From Spirochaetia bacterium (GTDB lineage Bacteria > Spirochaetota > Leptospiria > Leptospirales > Leptonemataceae): 64,000 bases of DNA. Position 1 is the first letter of the stretch, and the number at the start of each line of letters is the position of its first letter. Below the pieces are notes generated by a model. That model saw only the letters and a list, made by a program, of their open reading frames with translations. It was not told where the DNA came from and did not search any database. The position numbers and the translations under genes are program-made. This document shows, in pieces, positions 25,757 to 33,746 of the stretch. Location: positions 1 to 64,000 of the forward strand of contig JAIOPQ010000010.1 in the NCBI GenBank assembly GCA_021413825.1. The letters are read 5' to 3'.

Positions 25757-25861
25757 AACCGCAGAGAACTCGGAGGCCACAGAGGCAAGGGAAATGATAC
25801 AGATGTGGTGGCTGGCGTCATGCTTGTCTTTCCCTGTGTGCTCTGTGACCTCTGAGGTTAA
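25757..25861. repeat. Imperfect inverted-repeat element, about 105 bases
   Basis: The left part reads AACCGCAGAGAACTCGGAGG and then CCACAGAGGCAAGGGAAA. The right part, TTTCCCTGTGTGCTCTGTGA followed by CCTCTGAGGTT, is its imperfect reverse complement, each about 30-37 bases. Each arm also repeats CACAGAG-type units inside. This style of CRACAGAG-rich palindrome is scattered between genes in many bacteria. It occupies most of the 201-base gap between the helical protein and protease genes; small frames through it look like chance. Confidence 0.65.
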
Positions 25862-25875
25862 GTGTCTGTACGAAC

Positions 25876-26589
25876 TCAGTCGCGGCTGCGAAAGCCCGCC
25901 AGTTGAATTGCATAGTATAGCAACGTTGCAATTGCAGTTCCAGCCGCGGCCACGTATGTCCATGCGGCAGCGTTTAGAACTTCGTTTACGCCCGTCCCTG
26001 ATCCAGTTTGAGTGATTGCCATTCCTTGCAGAACCTTCTTCGCACGATTTGAAGCATCGATTTCAACCGGGACTGTGACCAATTGAAAAAGCACTACGAC
26101 TGCAAAAAGTGCAACGCCACCAACGGCGATGTAATACCCAAACGTCGATTTTAGAAACGACATCATCAAGAACCCCGCCGTGATGATAATCCAGCTTGCT
26201 GTGGAACCAAATCCAGCAAGTGGAACAATCGCAGAGCGGAATGCAAGCATCGGATATTTTACCTGATCCTGGATTGCGTGGCCAGCTTCGTGCGCCGCAA
26301 CCCCGGCTGCGGCGACACTTCTTGAATCATGTGTTGCGTCCGATAGACGAAGGGTTTTTGAGCCTGGATCGTAGTGATCCGTTAATTGGCCAGCAACCCG
26401 CTCTACCTTCACATTGAATAGTCCTTGCGAATCCAGGATTTTTCGCGCAATGTCTGCACCGGAATATCCGGACGAATTGGGAACCTGATCCCATTTGCTA
26501 AAGGCACGTTTTACCTGCCAGCTAGCCCAGAGACTGAGCAGCATGAACGGTCCCACATAAATAAAGTAAGACCAGTCAAAATGGAGCAT
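25876..26589 (-). CDS. YugP-like membrane zinc metalloprotease
   Basis: This 237-residue membrane protein belongs to the Zn_peptidase_2 (YugP) family. The zinc site HEAGH lies in GVAAHEAGHAIQDQVKYP near residue 99, and DHYDPGSKTLRLSDATHD just before it is typical. It has an N-terminal membrane helix (FIYVGPFMLLSLWASW), and further helices in the C-terminal half. The substrate is unknown. It starts with a good ATG after GGAGGGCAA, on the strand opposite the VKOR-DsbA gene, so the 155-base gap should hold divergent promoters; none was identified with confidence. Confidence 0.9.
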   Translation of the reverse strand: MLHFDWSYFIYVGPFMLLSLWASWQVKRAFSKWDQVPNSSGYSGADIARKILDSQGLFNVKVERVAGQLTDHYDPGSKTLRLSDATHDSRSVAAAGVAAHEAGHAIQDQVKYPMLAFRSAIVPLAGFGSTASWIIITAGFLMMSFLKSTFGYYIAVGGVALFAVVVLFQLVTVPVEIDASNRAKKVLQGMAITQTGSGTGVNEVLNAAAWTYVAAAGTAIATLLYYAIQLAGFRSRD

Positions 26590-26744
26590 ATTGCCCTCCT
26601 TTCATTTCGGGCAGAAACATAGGAAAGGGTCCAGGAATCGGCTATCGATTTTTTAGGCCAATTTACCAGAAAAAACGACCGTATTTGCATAGGCCGGTTC
26701 GGTTTTTCCTTTGAACCCTTGCGATCAGGTAAATTCTGGTTCGT

Positions 26745-28013
26745 ATGACTGAGACTTTAAAGCAAAAGCCAATCTGGATCGGACTTGTGGCCGTATTTGC
26801 CGGGATCTGTATTTCCGGACTTCTCGTTTGTAAGCACATGTTTCCTGAGTATTGCAGTTCATCGTACGGGTGCACGATTGATGGAACGGACGGTTGTGCT
26901 GACCTGGGGTCTAGCTCATATTCAAAGATCTTTGGTATACCAATTGCAATTCCTGGTTTGTTTTTCTACTCAACGGCTCTTGGAATCCTTGTCTTAATCA
27001 TTCGCGAAATAGATCTAAGTCGTCGCGCTGCGTTGATCTCAATTCTACTCTCGCTTGCAGTATTTGCTGCAGCCTTTGATGTAATCCTTGGAATTATTAA
27101 TTTCACACAACTCAAGGTGCCTTGTCGTCTATGTCTGTATACGTACTTCTGCACGGCTGTGCTTCTGGGGGCAGCGTTCTGGTTAAACTCTATGATGAAA
27201 AAAGAAAAAGTTAAAGAATTACCGTTCATGGACGGAGTTAAGGGATCCCTTCCAGGGGCCGGAATTGGAGCTGTTGTTACAGCACTGATCATATCGATGT
27301 TCTTCTTTGCTTCAAAGGCATCGGGAACACCTGCAGCCTCTGGCGATCTTCTGGATGCAAAAAACGTTACGGAAACTCTAACAGACTTCCGTGCCTTGAC
27401 TAAGATTGAACTATCAACGCAAGGACTTGATGGCGTTGAAGGCGACGCGAGTGGATACATCGTGATTCATAAGTTTGCAGATTTTATGTGTCCGCACTGC
27501 CTGCATGCTAGCAAGGAACTTCAAACAATTCTGAAGCGCTGGCCAGGAAGAGTTAAAGTGTACTATCGTCATTTCCCTCTTGATGGAACATGTAACCCGC
27601 TTGTTCAAAGGAAAGATCAGCACTATGGAGAGATGCGTTGCAACGGTGCACAAGCAGCACTTTGCGGGCCAGAGCAAAAAATCTTTGCTCCACTGTATCA
27701 CGGAATCTTTGACCTGCAGAATGATCCGGATGGAATCAGCGTAAGCAATCTGCAGCTCGTAACCGAGAAGGTCGGTGGGAACTGGCCGCGTCTTTTGAAT
27801 TGCATGCAATCGCTTCGCACCAACCAGGCGCTTCAGCGTGACATTCGCGATGCGCAGTCCTTTAAGTTGAATTCAACGCCAACTATCATTGTTCAGGACA
27901 GGCTGCTTCCAGCCGGAACTCCGGATGAAACCTACTTCAAGCATCTAATCGATGCGCTCGTGTATGAAAAAGAAGGCGAGGCAGCTTACAAGGAATACAA
28001 AACTCGCAGGTAA
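26745..28013 (+). CDS. VKOR-DsbA fusion, disulfide-bond formation
   Basis: This 422-residue protein joins a vitamin K epoxide reductase domain (residues about 1-155) to a periplasmic DsbA/thioredoxin domain (about 235-420). VKOR features are the loop cysteines in SSSYGCTIDGTDGCADLGSS, FGIPIAIPGLFFY, and the active pair CRLC in VPCRLCLYTYFC. The thioredoxin part has FADFMCPHCLHASKE with the CPHC motif and, later, SFKLNSTPTIIVQD with the cis-proline. It oxidises cysteines in exported proteins and passes electrons to quinone, replacing DsbB plus DsbA. It is followed three bases later by ribH. Confidence 0.92.
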   Translation: MTETLKQKPIWIGLVAVFAGICISGLLVCKHMFPEYCSSSYGCTIDGTDGCADLGSSSYSKIFGIPIAIPGLFFYSTALGILVLIIREIDLSRRAALISILLSLAVFAAAFDVILGIINFTQLKVPCRLCLYTYFCTAVLLGAAFWLNSMMKKEKVKELPFMDGVKGSLPGAGIGAVVTALIISMFFFASKASGTPAASGDLLDAKNVTETLTDFRALTKIELSTQGLDGVEGDASGYIVIHKFADFMCPHCLHASKELQTILKRWPGRVKVYYRHFPLDGTCNPLVQRKDQHYGEMRCNGAQAALCGPEQKIFAPLYHGIFDLQNDPDGISVSNLQLVTEKVGGNWPRLLNCMQSLRTNQALQRDIRDAQSFKLNSTPTIIVQDRLLPAGTPDETYFKHLIDALVYEKEGEAAYKEYKTRR

Positions 28014-28016
28014 AAA

Positions 28017-28496
28017 TTGAACGAAGGTTATACATCTGGACTTGAAAAAAACGCAGGAGCGGGACAGCGGCATGCAATCGTGCTTACGCGATGGAATTCT
28101 AAGATTGTTGAAGCACTGAAGCAAGGCGCAATCTCCGAGCTCACTGCGTTTGGAGTTAGATCCCAGGATATAGAAATCTTCTATGTTCCCGGCGCATTTG
28201 AGTTGGGCAGTACGGCCAAAGGTATCGCGTTAACAGGTCGATTTGCTTCTGTAATTTGTTTGGGCTGTGTGATTCGAGGCGATACGGACCACTATCAGTT
28301 TGTTGCGGGGGAAGCCGCTCGTTTGATCGCAATGGCTGCATACGATACGCAAATTCCCGTGATCTTTGGCGTGCTCACTACTAATACAGAACGTCAGGCG
28401 GAAGACCGCGCTGGCTCAACTGGAAATAAGGGTGCAGAAGCAGCGCAAACCGCAATCGAAATGGCCGCCTTAATGGCCAGGCTGAAGAAGCCATGA
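28017..28496 (+). CDS. ribH: 6,7-dimethyl-8-ribityllumazine synthase
   Basis: RibH makes the penultimate riboflavin precursor from ribitylaminouracil and dihydroxybutanone phosphate. The 159-residue protein contains VLTRWNSKIVEAL near residue 24, YVPGAFELGSTAKGIA near 56, and CLGCVIRGDTDHYQFVAGE near 82, which carries the catalytic histidine. PVIFGVLTTNTERQAEDRA is also diagnostic. The start is a TTG three bases after the VKOR-DsbA stop, with AGG just upstream. The stop overlaps the nusB start by four bases. Confidence 0.95.
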   Translation: MNEGYTSGLEKNAGAGQRHAIVLTRWNSKIVEALKQGAISELTAFGVRSQDIEIFYVPGAFELGSTAKGIALTGRFASVICLGCVIRGDTDHYQFVAGEAARLIAMAAYDTQIPVIFGVLTTNTERQAEDRAGSTGNKGAEAAQTAIEMAALMARLKKP

Positions 28497-28945
28497 GCTC
28501 GTTTAAACGACACAAGAACTCGCATGGCCGAGAAATTGCACTGCAAGGACTCTATCAAATCGAGATTGGAAACAGCCCCGTAGCTGAGGTTTTGCACTTC
28601 CGCTGGCTCAATGAGGCCATGGACAAGGAAGAACGAGCCTTTTGTGAGGAATTGATCTGCGGCGTCATTGACCATGGACCGGCCCTGGATGAGATTTTAG
28701 CTGCTTCTTCTACAGTAGATTTTAGTCAGATTTCCTCAATCGTCCGATGTATTATAAAAATGGGCATCTACGAAATCCGTAAATCGGGAAGGGAACCTTC
28801 TATAGTATTGGATGATTTGTTGAATCTGGCGCGTCGCTATGAGGGAGATCAGGCTGTTCCGTTTATAAACGGCATTCTGGACCGCTACGTGCGCGACATG
28901 CAGGAGGCTGCTGTGAAGCGCCTGGCACAGGGATCCGATGCATGA
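28493..28945 (+). CDS. nusB: Transcription antitermination factor NusB
   Basis: NusB binds boxA RNA with NusE to prevent early termination in rRNA operons. The 150-residue all-helical protein has the characteristic REIALQGLYQIEIGN near the start, FCEELICGVIDHGPALDEIL, IVRCIIKMGIYEIRKSGREP and FINGILDRYVRDM. Linkage to ribH is widespread in bacteria. It overlaps ribH and the following TPR gene by four bases each (ATGA), so all three are translated as a unit. Confidence 0.95.
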   Translation: MSSFKRHKNSHGREIALQGLYQIEIGNSPVAEVLHFRWLNEAMDKEERAFCEELICGVIDHGPALDEILAASSTVDFSQISSIVRCIIKMGIYEIRKSGREPSIVLDDLLNLARRYEGDQAVPFINGILDRYVRDMQEAAVKRLAQGSDA

Positions 28946-31002
28946 GTCGTTTTACCCTCGATGATGATTCGAGCACTCCTTCATTTGAAGGGGACCCGCT
29001 TAAGCAGCGCAAGCGATTCCGACTCTATGTGATCGCTGGCGTAATTGCATTCATACTTCTTCCCATTGGCGGCTGGGTTGGTTATTACTACTGGAAAAAA
29101 GCGCATTCCGAACCCGAAACGTTGCTCGATCAAAAGTTGCAGAGCGTTGATCTTGAAGGGTTGAAAGATCGAATCTATATTCCAGAAGAGCAAGTCAGCC
29201 TGCCGCTTCAAAAAGCGATTGAGTTTTACAAATCCAACAATCGCGATCAGGCCAGGCGCGAGTTTCAGAATTTTCTACTTACCGACGCCTCTGAGCATGA
29301 GAAAGCAATTGCGCTGACGTATCTGGGTGTCATGGCCATGGAGAGCGAAAAGTATCCCCTGGCAGAGCACAATCTTCTGCGCGCTCTCAAGCAGGACGAG
29401 AAATTCGTTCCGGCCCTTGTAAACCTGTCTATCGTTTCGCAGAAGCTTGGCAAGGTTGGCGAGGCCAGACAGTTTGCAGAACGTGCACGTGAGCTTGCGC
29501 CCAAAGATCCGCGCGTTGCAGCACTTCTAGGCAATCTCCTTGCTGCAAATCAGGATCTAGCTGGTGCAATCGATACGTATCGCGAGGGCATTAAGGCTAA
29601 TCCAGACGATGCAACCTTGACGTATAATCTTGCGGTTTCGCTTTTACGCAAACAGAACTATGAAGAATCAATACTTTACTTTTCTAAAGTAATCGCAATT
29701 TCCCCTGGCAGCGAGATTGCAGCTAAATCTCAAGCTCAGCTGGGGCAGATTTATTTTTCAAAGGGCAATTATGAAATGGCTGCAGATCATATGCAGAAGG
29801 CGGTTACAGTCGCACCAGGAAATGCAAAGTACCTGTACAACCTTGGAGTAATTTATCTGCGGATGCGCAAGAATGCAGAAGCGGCCACGGCGTTCAAGCG
29901 GGCCCTGGAAGCGGGCTCAGGCGATGCCACGGTATTCCGTGGGCTCTCAGCGGCTTTCTCTGAATTAAAACAGCCAGCCCTGGCAATCAAAGCTCTGAAG
30001 AAAGGACTGTATCTCAATCCGGACGACCTGGCCAGTCTGTTTGCCCTTGGAGATCTCTATCTGGATGAAAAAGATTTACTAAACGCAGCGGATACGTACA
30101 AAAGAATCGTAAACATAACTCCCGGAGATAAGAATACAGAAGATGCCCTTCTGCGGCTTGGTTCGGTTTACACGGAACTCGAACGATTCAACGATGCACA
30201 GGACGCGCTTGAGCGTGTAACGTCTATCAATCCGGCAAATGTCCAGGCCAGTTATGCTCTCGGGATTGTGTACAGAAAAGCAGGTCGAATGGAACTTGCA
30301 ATTCAGGTCTGGAAGCGTGCGCTGAATCCGCCAGGGAACACAGACAACGATAAGACAGGACTTGCGCGCGAAGAGGAACGAACCATTCGTATGGCTCTTG
30401 CTGACGTTTACAGAAAGAACGGCGCATTTGATCTGGCCCTGAACGAATACAAATTGATTGCATCGCGCAATCGTGAAGCCCCCGCAATTGAAGAAGATCC
30501 AGGACTTGATCTGGATGTAGCGCGCACGTATTTGCAACTACGTAGCTATGATGTGGCTGTTAAGTCATATAAGCTGGTTTCTGAGGCGCGCACAGCGACC
30601 CCGGAACAACGCAAAGAGGCCTTCCGCGGGCTTGCCCTTGCTTACAGTAACAGCGGTAAACCAGAGGATCTGGACGCTGCCCGCGCTGAAATCAACAAAG
30701 CCGTGCGCATGGATCCCGACGATTCTGATTTGCAGCTACTGCGAGCTGGAATGCTGATGAAGACCGGGTCCATGGTGGATCGCGAGAAGGCAATTGAAGT
30801 TCTAACAGCGCTCACGGCCGGTGATCTGGATTCAGCAAAAGCATCGCAAGCATACAATCTTCTGGGACTTGCCTATCATAAAAACGGGGAGTACAAACGC
30901 GCGCTTCGTGCGTTTGATTCAGCGATTCAGCTCAATCCTCAGAACCGTGAAGCATACGAAAACCAGCGCGTTAGTTCAAACGCATTCGAAAATCAACGCT
31001 AG
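28942..31002 (+). CDS. Membrane-anchored TPR protein
   Basis: This 686-residue protein starts with a short cytoplasmic tail (TLDDDSSTPSFEGDPLKQRK) and one membrane helix, LYVIAGVIAFILLPIGGWVG. An outward segment with at least 12 tetratricopeptide repeats follows, for example DAIDTYR-type units and the clear pattern AYHKNGEYKRALRAFDSAIQ near the end. TPR arrays hold protein complexes together. The conserved ribH-nusB-TPR order is reminiscent of spirochaete genomes. No partner can be named from the sequence. Confidence 0.85.
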   Translation: MSRFTLDDDSSTPSFEGDPLKQRKRFRLYVIAGVIAFILLPIGGWVGYYYWKKAHSEPETLLDQKLQSVDLEGLKDRIYIPEEQVSLPLQKAIEFYKSNNRDQARREFQNFLLTDASEHEKAIALTYLGVMAMESEKYPLAEHNLLRALKQDEKFVPALVNLSIVSQKLGKVGEARQFAERARELAPKDPRVAALLGNLLAANQDLAGAIDTYREGIKANPDDATLTYNLAVSLLRKQNYEESILYFSKVIAISPGSEIAAKSQAQLGQIYFSKGNYEMAADHMQKAVTVAPGNAKYLYNLGVIYLRMRKNAEAATAFKRALEAGSGDATVFRGLSAAFSELKQPALAIKALKKGLYLNPDDLASLFALGDLYLDEKDLLNAADTYKRIVNITPGDKNTEDALLRLGSVYTELERFNDAQDALERVTSINPANVQASYALGIVYRKAGRMELAIQVWKRALNPPGNTDNDKTGLAREEERTIRMALADVYRKNGAFDLALNEYKLIASRNREAPAIEEDPGLDLDVARTYLQLRSYDVAVKSYKLVSEARTATPEQRKEAFRGLALAYSNSGKPEDLDAARAEINKAVRMDPDDSDLQLLRAGMLMKTGSMVDREKAIEVLTALTAGDLDSAKASQAYNLLGLAYHKNGEYKRALRAFDSAIQLNPQNREAYENQRVSSNAFENQR

Positions 31003-31063
31003 TTGCGGATACCGGGTACCCGGAAACTCTTGCAAACTTGCATTGCCGAGCTAGCCTGGTTCA

Positions 31064-32606
31064 ATGCGCAAACATGACCCTGGCATTCCAATTTCTTTGT
31101 CCATGCAGCCGCTATTGACGCAGGAGGACATGCGTGTATCTCCTGAGAAGGAAAAAGCTCGCATCTTTTTTCTAAGTCTAGTGGCAATTCTCATTGCAGA
31201 CGTTATGTGCTTTATCGCGCGTTTCCTGGTTGGATTGATTGATGTGCTCGTGAATCTGTTTTACTTTGGTCGATTTTCAGCTTTGCATGTGACACCCGCG
31301 AGCAGTGGGCTGGGAATCTGGGCGATTGGCATCCCTGCGCTGGGCGGACTGATTGTGGGATTCATGGCTTACTTCGGCTCGAAGGCAATCCGTGGCCATG
31401 GAATCCCGGAAGCGATGGAACAGATACTGACAAATGAAAGTAAGATCAAGCCATCCATTACGATTCTCAAACCACTTTCAGCAGCGATCTCGATCGGCAG
31501 CGGTGGCCCGTTTGGTGCAGAAGGTCCAATTATCGCAACGGGTGGTGCACTGGGATCTTCCATTGGTCAGCTGCTGCGAATTTCTGCCGACGAAAGAAAG
31601 ATAGAGACTGCCGATTCATTGGGTCTGGTGGCCAGCGCTCGGTGGGCTCTTTGATGGAGCGATTGGGCTGTTTGCACCCCAAACCCTTGGAGTTGGTTAC
31701 GAGAATATCAGCATTGTGCTTTCCGGTTCGGCATCCGTTCGCCTGCTCTGGATTCTATGTCTCCTTAAATTTCTTTCGTGGGCTGTAGCGCTTGGAAGCG
31801 GAACGTCAGGCGGAACACTCGCACCTTTGTTGACTATAGGCGGTGCGACCGGTGCTCTTGCCGGGCATTTGATGGTGCTGCTCTTTCCCGGTCTTTCGGT
31901 TTCCATCTCCGTCTGCGCACTGGTTGGCATGGCTGCAATGTTTGCTGGCGCTTCGCGAGCACTCTTAACATCGATCCTGTTTGCTCTGGAGACAACGGGC
32001 CAATTAAATGGTCTACTGCCTCTGATAGCCGGGAGCACGGCGTCCTATTTCGTATCCTTTTTTCTAATGGATACTACCATCATGACAGAGAAGATCGCGC
32101 GTCGTGGTGTTGTTACTCCTGATTCGTATACGGCCCAGACCCACCAGGACGTAAACGTGACAATTGCAATGCAGAAAAATCCCTGGCTTGTGAGTTCTGA
32201 AAATTCAATTTCCGACGTTCGCAAATGGCTGAGGCGACGGGTTCACAAGGAAAATCATTTGATCGTGGTCAGGCCTGACGGACAGTTTCTGGGTCTTGTG
32301 GGTGTGGTTGAATTGTTCGCCGCAGATTCCAAAGTGGCGCTCACGTCCCTTTTACGTCACAAGGGTCTGGAGTCGGGGACAGGCATGTCAATTCAGCAGG
32401 CTACGGAGCTCATGGCCGCTGAGGATATAGACGTGCTGCCAGTGATAGAAGACAGGAAAGTTGCAGGTGCTATCACAGCCGGTGACCTGATTCGTCTGCA
32501 CGGTCGAAGGACCGCCAACCTGCGGAATCGTAGCAAACGCTACTCGCTCAGGAAACGAAGCCTTCGGCTTATGGTCCATGGGAAAAACCTGATCAGAAGG
32601 AGTTAG
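31064..32606 (+). pseudogene. ClC-type chloride channel/transporter with CBS domains, broken
   Basis: Two frames make up one ClC gene. The first (31064-31654) covers the N-terminal half: GHGIPEAMEQIL, and the selectivity loop IGSGGPFGAEGPIIATGGA, ending at SADERKI. The second frame picks up at about 31608 with LPIHWVWWPALGGLFDGAIG and LGVGYENI, continues through GSGTSGGTLAPLLTIGGATG, and ends in two CBS domains at 32606. Between them the helices that normally follow ERK (AAxAGLxAxFNxPLxG...) are missing, roughly 80-100 residues, and the frame changes. The start is uncertain; ATG 31130 follows an AGGAGG but only two bases away. A functional channel is unlikely. Confidence 0.8.
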
Positions 32607-32627
32607 GCGCTCTTGCGCATCGAAATC

Positions 32628-33239
32628 TCACGCGCCCCAGAGTCCTTTGGGAACTGTGCTGTAAAGATAGTAAGAACTTCCAATTAGCGCAAAGTGATAC
32701 AAATCATTGTGTAGCTTTCTTGTGCGAAGCCACTCCACTCTTTCTAAAATCATCCAGAGGGCATTGGAAGCAATGAGGAAGCACCAGGCGATTCGCAACT
32801 CAGCTTTTGAAACTACAGCGCAGAGCCCGTAAATTCCAACGAGCGCAAGTGCAATGTAACCAAATTTACCCCAGGACTCACCATAGAGTGAACGAATGTA
32901 GAGCGCTGCTAGAATTCCAGTCCATATAAGACCAGCCATTAGCAGCCAGGGATTTACTTTGATCGCGATGAGTGTCAGGCCGTTAAGAATTACGACAAAG
33001 ATGCTAATCAAGATCCAGAAAAAATTGTGTCGACTGCGCGTTTTGTCGATGGCCGGGATGTGAACAAGCATCCCCAGGATTTTCAAAATGAAAACACAGA
33101 GGAATGTTAGAAAAATAAATGCTGTAAAGTTAGGATGTCCGGAATTCAGACCCACATAAACCAGCACGGTATACGTTCCGAGTGCGATTGCATGCATTGC
33201 ATTTGTGATTGAGTTTAGCATCGAAGGACAATAATACAT
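32628..33239 (-). CDS. Polytopic membrane protein of unknown function
   Basis: This 203-residue protein has about six hydrophobic helices, including AFIFLTFLCVFILKILGMLV and HNFFWILISIFVVILNGLTL. It has small charged loops and no catalytic motif I recognise. There are two in-frame methionines near the start (MYYCPS and MLNSITN); the second gives a more usual N terminus. It lies just upstream of the tRNA genes on the opposite strand. Confidence 0.65.
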   Translation of the reverse strand: MYYCPSMLNSITNAMHAIALGTYTVLVYVGLNSGHPNFTAFIFLTFLCVFILKILGMLVHIPAIDKTRSRHNFFWILISIFVVILNGLTLIAIKVNPWLLMAGLIWTGILAALYIRSLYGESWGKFGYIALALVGIYGLCAVVSKAELRIAWCFLIASNALWMILERVEWLRTRKLHNDLYHFALIGSSYYLYSTVPKGLWGA

Positions 33240-33304
33240 GTATCGACCTTCTCGTCAATTCACGCTTGACGCTCGACCGTCCAATCCAAGACTGCCCGAG
33301 AGCC

Positions 33305-33377
33305 GAGGCGTTAGCTCAGTCGGTAGAGCATTTCCCTTTTAAGGAAGTGGTCCCGGGTTCAAGTCCCGGACGCCTCA
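33305..33377 (+). tRNA. tRNA-Lys (anticodon TTT)
   Basis: The 73-base cloverleaf has a seven-base-pair acceptor GAGGCGT/ACGCCTC and D-stem GCTC/GAGC. The anticodon arm TTTCC-CTTTTAA-GGAAG reads TTT, and the T-arm is CCGGG-TTCAAGT-CCCGG with discriminator A. CCA is not encoded. Confidence 0.95.
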
Positions 33378-33422
33378 AATTCTGATTGCACGCATGCGCT
33401 TACGCAGGAATGCAGTCGAAGC

Positions 33423-33494
33423 GGCCCGTTCATCTAGCGGTTAGGATACCGGATTTTCATTCCGGGCACAGGGGTTCGATTCCCCTACGGGCTA
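33423..33494 (+). tRNA. tRNA-Glu (anticodon TTC)
   Basis: The acceptor GGCCCGT pairs with ACGGGCT (G-U at the end). The anticodon arm CCGGA-TTTTCAT-TCCGG reads TTC, and the T-arm is AGGGG-TTCGATT-CCCCT. It lies 45 bases after tRNA-Lys and is probably co-transcribed. CCA is not encoded. Confidence 0.95.
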
Positions 33495-33579
33495 ATTTCT
33501 TCTTTCCCTCTAAATTCATTCCTCACCGCGCAGAGTTTGCTGAAAATTCCCGGTCGGACCTATACAAAGCAAGAATCGT

Positions 33580-33607
33580 TTGACCTGCCGCCCGTTTTGA
33601 GTAAACT
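33580..33607 (+). promoter_or_regulatory. Possible sigma-70-type promoter for tRNA-Asp
   Basis: TTGACC (33580-33585) and TAAACT (33602-33607) are 16 bases apart and end 11 bases before the mature tRNA-Asp 5' end. Five of six and four of six bases match the consensus. It may also be read through from the tRNA-Lys/Glu pair. Confidence 0.4.
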
Positions 33608-33618
33608 GGTTTTTCCTT

Positions 33619-33692
33619 GGAGTTGTAGCTCAGTTGGTTAGAGCGCCTGTCTGTCACACAGGAGGCCGCCGGTTCAAGTCCGGTCAGCTCCG
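33619..33692 (+). tRNA. tRNA-Asp (anticodon GTC)
   Basis: The 74-base gene has acceptor GGAGTTG/CAGCTCC, D-stem GCTC/GAGC, anticodon arm CCTGT-CTGTCAC-ACAGG (GTC), T-arm GCCGG-TTCAAGT-CCGGT and discriminator G. CCA is not encoded. The 3' end faces the NACHT gene 54 bases away, a typical position for integrated islands. Confidence 0.96.
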
Positions 33693-33746
33693 CATTTCCG
33701 CTTTCATGAACCCGTCGTTCGCGGGCGATTTATGAGAAAACGCATC

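Noticed and set aside
25643..26015. Small plus-strand ORFs across the palindromic repeat
   Set aside because: They run through repeat sequence and the antisense of the protease gene, with no support.
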